Origin: Rallus limicola
Taxonomy: Eukaryota; Chordata; Aves; Gruiformes; Rallidae
Direction of reading: 5' to 3'
Length of the DNA: 64,000 nt
NCBI GenBank assembly: GCA_022605955.1
Contig: JAKCOZ010000012.1
Span: forward strand, 24,736,015-24,800,014
How positions within the stretch are numbered: position 1 is the first letter of the stretch; each line of letters starts with the position of its first letter. The notes beneath the pieces are model-generated. The model worked only from the letters and a program-made list of their open reading frames with translations, had not been told where the DNA came from and searched no databases. Position numbers and translations under genes: made by a program. Below, in pieces: positions 40,199 through 54,000 of this stretch.

Positions 40199-40808
40199 CT
40201 TCCCTTGTGGTGCCATGGGGTCCCACCCACGCCAGAGTCGTATCCAGGAACTTCTGCAGCGTGAGTCCTCTCCATCGGGGAGTCATCTCCTCACCACAGG
40301 CCTCTCAGCAGGACTTCCCTCCATAGGGTTCTGACATTTGGGCCCAGGCTCCCCCGGCCTGGCTCCCCGCAAAGTCACAAGTCCCCCAGCAAACCTGCTG
40401 AGGCATGGATCAGTCTCTTCACAGGGTGTAGATGTCTCTTCTCCCTGTCCTCATCCATGGGCTGCGAGGGGACAACCCGCTTCACCATGGTCTTCTCCAG
40501 GAGCTGCAGGGGAAAGTTTCTTTCCACATTCCTTTCCCCCCCTACCTCCTCCTGGGCCTGGCCTTGGCTATCGCTGCAGCTGGTCACATCTTCCCACTCT
40601 GCGTTCCGGTGGCAAAGTGCGCCAGCCGGGAGTTTATTTTCTCTAATATGTGATTCCCAGAGGCGCTATGAATCCTTCTGGGATTGGTCAAAAGTGACTT
40701 TGTCCTTGAATTGGCTCTTGTTTACTGTTGGGAACTCACACCAAACTGTAACCACTGCTTTGCAAAAGACATCTCAGCAGCACAGCTACAGCAAACTGCA
40801 ACAGTTGC

Positions 40809-41723
40809 TAAGTGACTTCCCAGGCTGAACACACTGCCCTTTCCATAGAGGGACTCCCCCCAGTGCTATGTTATAGATACAGACAGGTTTGTGACAGGCA
40901 CCCTCCCAGCATGGAGCACTACTTCTTTTCCCTCATGAAACAGCATTTCAGGATTTCACATCCCAAGTTCTCTGCTTGCAGATGAGTCACGATTATGCAA
41001 AGATATTGAACCTGCTGCTTACAACTTTTGTTTGTACACCAGGCATCATTTCAACTTTATTGCTCCCATTTGCTTTCTATCTCTAATAGCAGGCCTCTCT
41101 ACAAAACCCACAGAATCCTGTAAAACACACAGTTCATTAGTTCTGTTTTGAAAAGCATTGTAAACACTGAAAATACATCTCAGACATAGATGTCTGGAAT
41201 TGATAATGAAATTATGGGTCGTGCTAGGGCAGAGCGAATCATAAAACAGATATTAGTGTGGAACTTGGGTCCCTGGATCCTGGAATATTAAGAAAACTCT
41301 CAGATAAAGTGCCATTAATTACGTGTGGCTTCTGGTTTGCTTCCTCCATAGAATACTCTCAGAAGTGATGCTGTTTATCCTGGTATTAGTATGATTTTCC
41401 CCCTTTTCGGCTTTAAGAGCAGTGCAGTTTGTATTGGATTACAACCTCAGAAGAGCAGTACTGCTTCAGTGTAACATAAGGAGTTATTTTCAACTGGTTG
41501 CTACATAGCTTTCTATAGGTTTCTACGTACTTCTGTGCATTTGGGTACATTTGGGACCTTGGAATCCCCTGTCCCCTTCTTTCTTTAGGTTCCTGTTGAT
41601 CAGTATAGTTCCTTCTGATGATACCTGGAAGACCAGAACCTGTTTTTAGAATGGTTGTGACTGTCGTGCAGGGTCATCAGAGCAAGTGTGGCCAAAAAGT
41701 GACTTTTTCATGGTCTCTGGGTC
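40809..41723. other. Non-coding interval, no gene seen
   Basis: Unique AT-rich sequence between LTR copy B and a CR1 remnant; no exon or repeat recognised. Confidence 0.45.
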
Positions 41724-41910
41724 AAACTGGCAAAGGTTGCCCAGAGAGGTGGTAGAAGCCCCATCCCTGGAGGTGTTCAAGGTCAGGTCAGGGTGGATGA
41801 AGCTCTGAGCTCCCCAATTTAGTTCAAGGTGTTCCTGCTCACTGCTGGGGGTGGGACTAGATGACATTTGAAGGTCCCTTCTCACTTAACATATTCTACA
41901 ATTCTATTTG
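41724..41910 (+). mobile_element. CR1 LINE 3'-end fragment
   Basis: The run 'caaactggcaaaggttgccc' then AGAGAGGTGGTAGAAGCC and CCATCCCTGGAGGTGTTCAAGG is the CR1 3' region. It ends 'gactagatgacatttgaagg', TCCCTTC and an ATTCTACAATTCTATTTGATG tail. About 185 bases remain. Confidence 0.92.
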
Positions 41911-44204
41911 ATGCACATGCTCCTGCCTTGTGATGCATTTAAACCACACTGAGTTACAAACCTAGAGGAAATTCATCCATTTAAACATGTAATTTGCAAA
42001 CAGTTGGTAGTTTACCTGTATACAATCCAGTCTTTGTGCTTTGTCATTTTGGAGAATGAGTCTTAGACAAAATTATCTTTAGTTGTATTTGCTGCTAGGA
42101 AGGATTTTTCTTTCTAATATTTCTAGAGAAGTAGGAAAAAATTGCTAACATGACAAAGAAGAAATTTATTTATAGATATGTATGAGCTACATATATAAGC
42201 TATACATAAAAAACTTGCAGTCTTTTTTCTGTTTACCTTTCCAGCTATCTGTACTAATGCCTTTTTAAGTCATTAAGTATTTATGATGAAATTTAAGAAG
42301 AGATGGAGTTCCTGGAGATATTAAATTCCTTCTGATTTCATCAGAGCCAGAAGCTGGAGGAGAGGGAGGATATTAGTGCCGGCACTGAGAAGAGAGATGA
42401 GTTCACCTTTTATTAGACATCAGAGAATCCAGATGGGCTTAAAAAAAACCCACCCTCATGAGCTCAGCTGCTCTTCCTGCACTCTTCACTGACAGCAGGA
42501 AGTACACACTTTAGCCTGACCTTGTTGCAATCAGATTAATATTCAATGAGGGGAATAAAGCTCTAGTTTAGCTAATTCAGCACGTGTACACCTGGAGAAG
42601 CCACGTGCAGAGCCGCTTGCCCAGGACCGAACAGGAGTCACCCCTGGGATATTGCTGCAGACCATGGGCTTTTCCCCAGGGAAGGGGGGGTGGAATTTCC
42701 ATTCGTCAGGGGTGTTGAACGGGACTCAGAGTAGCTTTGGATTACTGAGGAATTTGTTTAAATTCAAGTATCTGAAAGCAACTTTGAAGCTCTTCACTTC
42801 AGCAGGTTCGGCCGCTTCCTGCCTTCTTGTGAATAACCCTAATAACTAGTGAACTGATCAAATCAATGCGATTTCAGTACTAAAACTGTGAGGAAAACCT
42901 TCCTTGAGCTCTTTGGAGGCTGTAGGCTGCTTTTCCACGAGCCTTTGCAGTGAAGAATATAGACTCTGCCTGTATTTTACTATGAAGAAGAGCTGAATGC
43001 CCCTTTGCATGTTGACATATCTACTCATCATACAGGGCTACCACAGAAACAAGCAGCTGGTCTCTATCCGTAGCATTCAGTGCTGTATTGCCAAATACCT
43101 TGTTCCCAGCAAGCCAGTGTGTCTTTCAAGAGCCTCACAACAGCCAGCCTGGATGTATCTGGCTTTCTGGGATGAGCAGTAAGGGCCCTTCAGTCTGGAT
43201 TCACATTAACTTCCCAGGATTGCTCCAATTTTCCTGCAGAGTAACCAGTCTTGCTGAACAGGGGAACAATTACCATTGTTTGATCATTTGGTTATTATCT
43301 CTCTAACCATCCATATGCAGTAATTGATTGGAAGGTATGGTACAAATAAATACATCTCATCAGGCTTTCTGGAAAAAACAGTGTCATTAGAAAAATGAGT
43401 TTGATTGTCTCAGCTCATATGGTATTGATCAACACTCTCCTTAGTAAAATAAATACAACCTGGTAAAAGTTGCTATCAATCTATGCCTAGGAAAGACAAA
43501 TGAGTAGTCAGCAGGGAGAGCAAATTGCAAGCACATTTAAGTAACAAGACACAGCAGGACATGCTATTGTTAGGGTAGACACCCTGAAGTGTCTTAATGT
43601 GATTATAATGTGGCTTCCTGAAACAAAACAATTATAACTATCTTAGATAAAATATTATTATCAATATTCTGCAGGGTTAACTGAAAGCCAAGCAATTAAA
43701 TTTTTATTTTTCAACCTCTACCTACAGTTCTCAAAGGCATTTCCAAAGATAGTCTGTCAAAACTACCTTTGTTCTTGGGAGTAACACTGAAAGTGTTACA
43801 GGCCCATTGAAAAATAGAGCTAGTCCCTGGGGTTGAGACAGCCACAGAGGTCAATACAATTAAGATGTATTTTTATTATGCATTTTTTAAAAAATTCATA
43901 TGTAAATGTTTGGAGTTTTTTCTTGGTTAGTTGGTTGACAAATTAAATGTTCCTTCATGATATAACCATAAAGTTTAAAAAGAGATTTAATATATTCTGA
44001 AATACTTAGAATTCGCTTTCAAGATGCAAGAAAAAAAATAATAATAATATTGTAACATCTTAATTTTATTCCACAAGGTGCACTTGTGATCTACTCTGTG
44101 CTGCTAGCAAGGATGAAATGGGAAAAATATATAGGCATCATTTTCACTCAATGAGCATTTATCTTATGTAGAAATCTGATTTATTACTGTTGAGGGCATA
44201 GCAT
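41911..44204. other. Non-coding interval, no gene seen
   Basis: AT-rich unique DNA with an (AAT)n patch near 44037-44050. Short + strand frames near 42652-43306 have no recognised family. No RNA gene or interspersed repeat was identified. Confidence 0.45.
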
Positions 44205-45000
44205 TTATTTCCCTTGGTACAGACACTGTTTACCTTCTTTGTGAACGACCTTGGGTAGGACAGGATGCTCCTTAGCACATCTGCAGATGACACAAAACTG
44301 GGAGGAGTGGCTGACAGACAAAATGGTTATGCTGCCATCCAGCAGAACCTGGACGTGCTGGAGAAATAAACTCACATGAACCTCATGAAGTTCATCAAAG
44401 GGAAGTGGAATGTCCTGCACCTGGGGAGTACTAATCCCATACACCAGTGTATAATGGGACCAAACAGCTAGAAAGCTGCTTGGCAGATGAGGGTCTGTAA
44501 TGCCTGGTGAACACCAAGCTATCAACATGTCTTTGCAGCAAAGGTAGGCAATGGTATCTCAGGCCTTATTAGGCTAATTGTTGCCAACAGGTCAAGGGAG
44601 GTGATCCTTTCCCTTTGCTCAGCACTCAGGAGATAAAGCTGGAATGTGGGGTCCAGTGCTGATCTCCCCAGTACAAGAAAGACAAGGACAAAATGGAACA
44701 AATTCAGCAAAGGGTCATGAAGGTGCTGATGGTGAAGGGATTGCAGCAAGAGCCTGAGTGAGCTGGGATTGTTTGAAGGTTATTCTTAGTGGTGATCAGT
44801 AAATGGCTGGGAGTCAACAAGCATAAAGTAAAACATAGGAGATTCTGTTTAAACATAAGAGAAGGTGGTCCAGCACACAATCAGGTTTCCCAGAGAGGCT
44901 GTGAAGTTGCCATCCTTGGAGATACTCAAAGCTCAGACTGCTCTGGCTGCCGTTGCTCAAGCAGGGGTTGGGCTCCAACTTCAGCCCCTCTGTGATTCTG
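44205..45000 (+). mobile_element. CR1 LINE fragment carrying part of the reverse-transcriptase domain
   Basis: This is the longest CR1 copy here, about 790 bases. On + it keeps the end of the reverse-transcriptase core: codons for ADDTKLGGVAD at 44283 onward include the catalytic aspartate pair of the family's F/YADD box, though the aromatic residue before it is replaced by serine. AAIQQNLDVLEK follows and then an in-frame stop. The later ORF2 blocks ('gtcaagggaggtgatccttt' near 44591) and the 3' region follow, ending CCCCTCTGTGATTCTGATG near 44983-45001. Stops, indels and the changed box make it inactive. Minus-strand frames over it are shadows. Confidence 0.93.
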
Positions 45001-48000
45001 ATGTGACAAAGAAAATGAACCCTTTGAGTGTCTTCCTTTGAGGTGAGTGGCTGGAAAAAAGTTTTCTGTGAAGTCCATGTGGGACAGGGTATTTCTCTTA
45101 TTTTACCTGCACGCAGTCTGCAGTGAAGTGATGGTGTGATTGTTTTTTTTTTTAATCTTTTTGTTTTCTGCTGGTAATATGTGTTGCTTTGCCTTTTTCT
45201 TCCTTCCAGGTTAATCATGCCTGTTTAAGACCTTGTCTATTTTGCAAGACTTCTCTATGGGTAGTTCCCTCTTACTGAACCATATTGCTTGATCTTAAAA
45301 GAATCAGAAAGCCAAGGAGTCAAAATCTATGAGCTTTATTCTGGCAATTTTGTTTAAAATTCATATTCAAATCTGTCATGAAAGCTTTAAAAATAATTTT
45401 CAGTTGAAGATTTACTTTATGTGTTTATCTATTTAAACACCTTTCCATTAACTAAAAAACCAAGATGACTAAATCAGTTGGATCATTTTTAATTGATAAA
45501 TTTTTAAAGCCTACATTCCAAGAAATTGCTGGGAGCCTTAACTCCTCCATTACCACCAAGAGGTTCTAATGGAGCGTTTGGTTTTCAAACCTGACCAGCT
45601 AAATTAAATTCACACGTGGTATTTCAGGTATTAATATCTGCACAAGGATGTTCTTGAAGTTGGCAGGCACACAGCAGCAAAATGAAGCTGACATGAGTTC
45701 AAAATGACCAATGATTTAAAATTTAGAGAAAATAATAAGACAACTTATTTGCAGAGACCATCTATGCTACTGTTTAGATTTTTCACAGCAGGTTACTTAT
45801 CAAGCTAATAGAAATGCTGACATGCACAACCTTAACTCCTGTATCACCCAGACACTGCTCTAATCTAATTGATTTGTGGTTGTTTCCTTGGATAAAGATA
45901 TAAAGTGGATGTGCTTTCCAAAATATCTTCAGTTCTTCTTTAGGACAAAGAGGCTGTCCCCACGGTACCTGTGATTACATGACTCAAACAGATTTTTATG
46001 ATTTTTGTGGGCCTGTTAGGTGACAGGGCATCATATTTTACACCAGCAGAACTGCAACCCCATGAATAATGATGGTATTTTCAGCAGGTAGTACCCTTCC
46101 CTGACCTATGTGGGCAAGAAGGTATTCCTGCATTTACTCACTCTTTAAGTTAATACTGCAGTAGCAGCAATTTTTATGAACCATGTCAGATAATAATTAT
46201 GTCTTGCATTTCTCTGTTATCTAAATTAGCATATAACACTTGCAGCAATGGGCATGTCATACTGCATTTTGTCCTCAAGTTCTTGTTTTCCAAACTACAA
46301 AAAATATCATAATGGCTATGAATTTTCTGCCTCTTCATTCAGCTTCATTATGCTGAGAAAAACGATCCATTATATTGAAGGCAGAATGGAAATAAAACCA
46401 GAGCAAAGTAGTAAATCTAACAATAAACAACTTTACTAAAATGTGGGGGAAGGGTTTGCCATGGCTAGGAATTGTTCATCACTGTGAATACAATTTTGGT
46501 CATGGTCTGCCAGATTTTCCTTCATTTAAGCTCTGTATCACCTGGGGTCTGGGGAGGCAGGTGTCTCTCTTTATCCTAGAAGAGGAGTGTTAGCACTGTA
46601 TTGGTATTACAATTGCCTGGAGACATTTCAGTGGTAGGATGTGGCCATACAGGCCACTTTTTTTAGCAGATAACATTAAAATATAGAACTTTAAGATCTA
46701 CCTTTTCATAAGGAGCTCCCCCAACTTCACTAACCTGGATTATATTGACTGGGAGCATGATGGAGCAGCTCCCTGCACTGATCCTGCACCACTAATCCTA
46801 CACAGCCATGGTAGGTTCCTTCTCTACGTAGGAAGGGTGGGGTGGGGAGTTGCCAATGAACCCACAGGGATGGCTTGTGGCAGATGCTAACGCTCACAAG
46901 CTGCTGTTGTTGATACTCTCTCCTGGGCAAAGTTGTAGTAGAAAACACAATTTCAAGACCCAAAAAAAGCATTGAATGGCATAGATGGATTTAGCAGTTG
47001 CTATGTAAATGTTGACATGGCAGTAGGGGTCATGGTATGAATGTGGTTTCATACCAGGGACTCACTAGCTCAGTAGTAAAGGCTTGCTTACGCATTTGGT
47101 TCATTCAGTCATTTTGAGTTTCCTGAATTAAACGTATGATTTGAAGCCAGAAGATATTTTACAGTCAGTGTTACTTTCTATGGCTAAAAAAAAGACATTT
47201 TGTAGTCAGTGTTACTTTCTGTAGCAAACATTTATGAAAGTCTTTAACTTGATACACAAATATTTGAACATTTTCCCACATCCGTATGGTGAATCACTTA
47301 TATAAATACATTCTGCAGCCTTAGCAAGTAAGGATCCGTTTCAGTAAATCCCCCTTTTAGAAGAATCTCTGTCATTCTCTAATCAACTTTCTCTTTATAG
47401 TTTTCATCCATATGTACGTTACAAAGTTCAGTAAATAACGAGTTCAGGAATGTAACTAGAAAAACAGTTTCCAAAACAATTTTAAAACATTCTTAATCAT
47501 AACCAAGCAAGAATCATAATCAATTTGTCTTATGGAATTTTTCATTACAGTGATTTTTATTTGTAAAATACATTCTTGTTTGCTTCCCCTTTGAAAATGT
47601 TTGAAAGGAGATGCTTAAGGGCAATCAATAATTTAAACCACACCAAAAAAAACAAATGTTCCACTTAATACTTTGCTAGGAATAAGGTTATTAATTTTTT
47701 TTAAAATTTTTTTCTTACTCCCCAGTGAAGGTTGTTAAAAATGATAGGCCTGGACTGAATATGGCTGAGAGATGTTTCTATTTGACAGTATCTGCACTGG
47801 GGAAAGGAATCTCATTTCAAATGTTTGGGGATCAAAGGAAGTGAGTGCAATCAATAAGCCCTAAATTGGATTGTTATGGCTTGTTTTATTTATGTAAACA
47901 CTGGTAAAGGAATCCAATCGCTGCAATTGAAATACCTTATTCCAAGGGCTATCTTGCAGAAGTAACAGCAGATTATAGGGATGGCGTAGGATAAAGCTCT

Positions 48001-51000
48001 ACACCTGCTCATGCAGGGCTTGTTGGCAGTGAAGGGAGGAAACGAGTAATACTCTCGGCTGAAAAGCAATGCTGCAAAGACAGAAGTCATCAGTCTAAAG
48101 AAATGTACCACTCAATTATAATGATCAAGTATGATTTGCTCTGGGAGAGTACAGAGGTTTAATACGATCCCCTTGTCAAAATAATCACAATCTACCATGG
48201 CCATCCCTCTTTCACAGTTCCTTAATGACAAGGTGAAGGGATCCAACCTCTAATTTAGACCTATAGTACTTGTAGAAATGACAGCAGATCTGATTAAATA
48301 GATTGTCAGCTGAAGCCCGAGGATACTGTGAGCATTAGTCCACAACAAGGCAGGAACGGGATGCTTGGTGGTGCCAAGCAAGTCCCTTTGTAGCCAGTGT
48401 GTGATTTCCATTGTGTGCTTACAGCAGTTTCACATCTATGTAGATGGAAGTCATCGTAAGCAGGTTAAAAGAATGCAACACTTGTGGTTGTATTATTTAA
48501 TAATACATTCAAAACCCTGCAAGAAGAGATGCTTTCACCCACCTGTGAGAGGAATTCTTTTCACAGTAGTTATTCCTTGAGTCTCTGAGAATGCTGTGGA
48601 GCACAAGTCACCTGAGAGCTGATGGTCTCTGTGATGAGCGAGGGGACAGATGGTGTCATTGAAGCCCATATCTTGTGATCATCTCAGCTTCTCCACTTTG
48701 AAGGGTTCTTCTTGTTTATCTGCTTGCTGCAGTTAGGTTGAATAGCTTGGATAACTAAACTTCAGTAGAGAACTATCAGTCCTGTCTGCTCTGCAGAAAT
48801 AAAAGTAAATGCAGTGTAAGTTTGCTGTTGTAACTTACCCACAGTACATTTTGCATTTTCATTGATACTAGATTTATTTTTGCAGGAGACAGCTAGCTCT
48901 GTCCTAGGTACAGCCAATACCTTCACTTAGTGCATGAATTTCCAGGTGCCTTCTATAATCTTTGATGGGTTTTTTTTGATGAAGGTGTGGAAGGCTTTTG
49001 GCCCGTTCATTGCTCACATTTGTGTCAGGGAGTTGTGTATGAACTGGCACAGTTTGAAAGACCCCATGGGGCAGAGGGAAGCAGGTCTTGGCTCAGTGCC
49101 TCAGATGTATGTACTGCAAAGGCAAGCTTTTCCATGATGCAGTGAAGGAACTGAGCAAATCACAAGTTATCTGTTGGCATCTGTAGGAGCCCATTGCCAG
49201 TTAAAGGTATTCAGATTCAGGTCTCACCGGTGAATCTGTTGGATGACTGTCCTCGGTGGATTTTGTTTTTCCATCAAGATGACCTCTCTGACAATTTGGG
49301 TCTTGCCTAGACAAGACATCCATTCCCCTTCTTATTGGTCTTGGCCTGTGGTATAACAAATAGGCGGTGAGAACGGGATAATCAACTTTGTGTGTGATAG
49401 GAAGCCTCTTTACTTCTTTTCACTCTCTACCACACATAGAGGAAAAGCATCAAAAAACGTACTATAATGTTTCTAGGACAGGACTAGGGCAGTATTTCAG
49501 CTTTCCAACTGGCCGTGCCCCTTGGGCAGGGGCAGGAGTGAAGCGTTGCCCCACGCTGTGTTGACAGGTACACAGTAGCAAGGCATGGTCAGAGAGATTG
49601 GGCTCTGGCTCTGACCCCTCTTGATGGTGCTGTAATCTCTGAGGAATTTCCCCCAGGGAATCTAAGCACCAATTTGTTTCAGAATCTATCACTGTCACCA
49701 AGAAATTGCAAAGCAGCCACAGCCACCATTACAGCCTGACCCTGCAGTATTTTGTTCTTGCTGCTGGTGGAGGCAGACGTCTGAACGGCGAGTAGCTGGC
49801 AAACAATGGCCTTCATTTCAGAAATGCTGTCTTAAAATCCCTCTATTCACAACTCAGCTTTATTAAACAGTGCAATGTATTTGTAGAGAATGAAGGAGCA
49901 GTTGGAGTGGGCAGCCATTGGTCTGGATGCTAGAAAAAATAATGCCTGAAGTCCATGCCCCTCACCTGCCAAAAGACAGCATAAATCAGACAACAGGTTC
50001 CTAAGTCTTCTCTGGTTAATTTGCAAATATTTGGGGTAAGGAACTGCATCTTCAGGCATACATGCAATGCTTTTAACTCTTACAGCACCTTTAATTTCTT
50101 CCTTTTCCAGAAGAGACTATAACTAGGCTGACTTTGCTCTGCTGAAGTCAATGAGAGCATCTGCCATTGACTTTTAAGACATCCCTGTGAGGCTGGACAT
50201 ACTCTTTTAAAAACCCTCTTCCTTGTGTTTCCATTGACAGTCAAAACACCTGCATATTCCATGTTTCTGGAAGGTAATGATGTCTAAGAAAAGGGAGAAA
50301 AAAACTCAAACCCAAAACAAAAACCCCTTGAAATTATACCTGGGAGCTTTACATATGAAGAAAAGACAACTGATATTTACAACTACAAAGTGAAAAATAG
50401 GTGTTTTTATGGCTCAAGCACCAACTGAAGTCCCTGATTTTATTTTTTTTAGGACATGCTTACTAGAAAATCTAATTTTATTTCAACTTTATCATTTACC
50501 CATTCCCCTTCTTGCCCAAGTAGCAATTTAACTGGAATGTTCTAGATTAACTTCATAAAATGCTTCTGAATATATGTACCTTTCCTCCACTTTTGAGTAT
50601 TTTTATTGCCAGAAGTAACAGTCTCAAATATTTAATCACTCCAAGAGTAACTTTTGACAGCCTGCAATACCAGTACATTTATTAGCATTTATATTTTAAT
50701 AAAATTGGATGCATTAGTATCACCTTTAGTGAGAACAATGAGGCCAAGAACAGTAACATTTTTATTCCTTATATGTGGCTTGGGAGTGTATATTTAACAC
50801 CATTCTGTTTTCTGATCTTTTTTTGAAAGCCAAACTTCCAAGGATTTTTATTCAAACTATGGTAAAAAAATATTACATCATTTAACCTCACTGAAAATAA
50901 ATCAATAATGGCAATTGATTAGTTCTGCTGACACTACATCTTGTGGCACTGAGCTGTGGTTAAGTAGAGGGTTATGATTTCAGAGTGCCACAGTAGAAAC

Positions 51001-54000
51001 CCAGCTCACCTCAGCCAAAGGTATTTACCTCTCAGTCTTAAAGACTTGGTGAAGACAAAGGAGGGTTTTCTAAACTTCCAGACAACACCTGCAAAATAAA
51101 TTTCACACCCTAACATAATTTTTGTCAACAATTTAGGCTAAAATAAAGGAGATCTATATAAAGCTGCAGAGTGATAATCATATTCAAACAATCTGTACAT
51201 GCCCATCCATCTATCCATCATCTGTTAACTCATTTTCTTCTCCACTGTACATCTGTTACAAGTGGCTAAAAGAAATAAAATTCCCAGCCATTGCCAAGTG
51301 TTTCAGGAAGGGTGGTCAGCACATCTGAAACACATTTACCATCTGGTGGCTTTGTTAAGCTTAAAAAAGATAGCAGAGGAGGTAAGCTGGAATGGCTTTG
51401 TTTAGTGCCTGAAATTCAGAAAAAGCTTTGGATTTTTTTAACTTTCTTTTTTTGCCACAGGACTTAAAAACATTGGCTTGGGAAAAAAAAAACACTTCTG
51501 TGAATCCTGAACCTTGTTATGGGGTGTTGCACAGTTTGTGATGAGGGCTGATCCTGTAAAGTCCAGATTCTGGTGATGCACGCATTGCCTGCAAGGTGTA
51601 AATCAATGAGCATGGAAAAATGATAATGAGACCAAATGATGTTTTAATCTCAGTCTCCTGCCAGATGCCTGAGGCTGGTACTAACAGTGAAAATTAGACC
51701 TGGTCTCCAAGCTCCCAGGCATGTCATCTACTGTGTCCTTACCCAAAATGATGGTCACTGCCCACCACTGAATAACAAAACCAACCCACCAACCCCCACT
51801 TAATATTTAGTCATATATGATGATAGGTTGAAGCTAGGGGGAAAAAAAAAGCAAAGGTCTTTCCCAAATAGGTGCACTAAACACAGGAGCTCCATGTGCC
51901 CAGGACAGAAATACCAGATCTTTGGGGGTTTATTTGCTTTAAGAAATGCAGAATCTCTTCTTTCTCTCTCCTGTGCAGACTTTCTCCTTTGAGGACTTGG
52001 ATACACTATTTCCTGTACGAGGTGGCCTCAAGCCCCTCACTTTCAGCCCTCAGGGCTTGAGACAGCTGGGTACTTGCCCTGCTCAACAACCCCTCACTTG
52101 TTTCCCATCCCTTGTCTCCATCTGCATTCATCCACCTTGTTTCATAATGCATAAAAGAGACCGAGAATTTCTCACCCTTATAATGCAATGCTGCATTTCT
52201 CATTTTGAAAGATTCTCCCTTAAAACCCAGGATTTACAGGATTTTGTAAATTAACAGGAAGGAGGCAACGGCTCCTGTACGTTTTCTCTGAAGCTGAATA
52301 TTTTTTTAAGAATCTTTTTCCATATGTTGAAAAGATTCCAGAAAAGTCCAAAGTAATGCAAGCAATTTCTAATTAATGTGCAGGGGGTTAACTTCAAGTA
52401 ATTCCTGTTCTAATAGTTCCTATGGGCACTGCTGAGAAATTACAGTGGGTTTATTTTTTTTTTTTTCAGTAGAAATGTGAAATAATAGCTGCTCTATAAA
52501 ATCCCCTCGTATCCAGGACTTCCCACCTCATTTGTTTAAAACCTGGTAGTTTTATAGCTTGTCTGCATCCCTCCTGAAATGGGACTAATAAGGGGAAGCG
52601 ATAGGACTTGTCCACTGTTGTAGCATAAAAGAAATCTCTCTGCTGCAGCCATCTACGACCATCGCATGCCTTTTAAAGATACAACAGCAAATTAATCAAG
52701 AGCAAACACAAGTCTCTTCTGCCTAAGGGTTCTGTGTAAAAGGGTAAATAATCAAAAGGAATGCTTCAGCTGATTTATATTTCTTTATGATGATCAAAGG
52801 CAAATGGACTCCAATTCAGCGAGGAATATAAATGCTGTGTGAAAACTCACTTTTTCTGCTGCAGAAAAAAATTGAAAAGCCTTCTCCACTGAGCTATACC
52901 TAGTTTAAAATCCATTAGCTAATACTGCATGCCCTAAGGTTAAAAAAGGAGCAAAAATCCAATGGTGGACTAGACATTTTAGATAGGTTTTTATGCATCC
53001 CCCAAGTTTTATGTCTCCTCCTTGCTTCCTTGCTGGAGCTGAATAGATTTAGAGATATCTGACTTGTTTAAATAACTGTCCTTTTTGTGATGTTTCTCAG
53101 ACATAATCAGCTAGCAAAGGGTGTTTCTCCATTTAAAATAAAAATCAGCATTAAAAAAACCTCAAGAAACCAAACAAAGAAACACAACCCTACCCAGGAA
53201 TGTGTGATTGCTTTGGTCTCTTTTGAGGGGTGGGAGAGAGGACAGGAACTCGTCGCATCTATGGGTCCCTCACTGAGCCCTCTGCTGCAGCAGCTCTGGC
53301 ATGGATCCATAGGCAGTGTGAGGGGGGACATGAGGGTTGCTCACTGCGATGGGGGGATTGGATTGAAGATTAAGCACACAAAAAAACCCCTCCAGAAAGC
53401 TAATTATCAGCCTTGCTCTAGAGAAACCGACGAGTTCAGTGGGTTTTATGTTATTTTAGATTTTGATGGCAGTGGAAGTATGCTACTAAACCTGATGATT
53501 AGAGGAAAATAAAACTGATGAAATGTAAAGGTACATACTCCTCCAGTGCTGGGTGTTGGTTAGTTTTAAAATTTTTACTGCCAAGAAAGCAAAGCCAAAA
53601 TATTCCATAAAACTTTCTATACTGTTGCAAAAAGTAAAGCAATGTGGCAGATTTCTCACAATTTTACACTTCTAGGCTGTGTATTGTTTATTTACTTTCT
53701 ACTTTCTATCATCTTTTCTGCTCTGTTCAACCTTAAGCATCCAAAACCCCAAATTTTGTGTCCACATTTTTGTCTAGGATCTCAAAGTCCTCTCTTCCTT
53801 GCTAGCTTTACATCCTGCAGTGCCCTGCAGCATCTTGCAAAGCAGTGTTCTACTCTAAAATCTCTTTACAGGTTTTGAATAGTGTTATTTTTTAAATAGT
53901 GCAAAACTAATTGAAGGAGGATGGGAATCCTGAAAACATTTTTATTTAGCTTTTAAGCACTTTGGTGAAGGATTATTTTTTTCTCTGATTTTGTATCACC

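Larger units (their letters stand above)
39561..40808 (-). mobile_element. Solo LTR copy B of an ERV (ERVL-like), minus strand, with 5-bp target duplication
   Basis: The LTR spans 39566-40803 (1238 bp). On the minus strand it starts TGTTGCAGTTTGC and ends AAAGCACCACA. Direct duplications GTTGC lie at 39561-39565 and 40804-40808 with no mismatch. It matches LTR copy A (12388-13605) along its length; by eye the last 165 bases differ at roughly eight positions. The minus-strand AATAAA is the complement of 39755-39760. Internal (CA)n and the duplicated block are shared with copy A. No coding part remains. Frames such as 40338-40646 and 40457-40828 are chance frames within the LTR. Confidence 0.93.

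Noticed and set aside
35831..40808. LTR copies C and B as the two ends of one provirus
   Set aside because: Same strand and 2.5 kb apart, but they are clearly diverged, each has its own 5-bp target duplication, and nothing between resembles gag, pol or env.
53087..53512. 141-codon + strand frame, the longest outside repeats
   Set aside because: No recognised domain, K/T-rich low-complexity start, an overlapping minus-strand frame, and a length reachable by chance in 64 kb.
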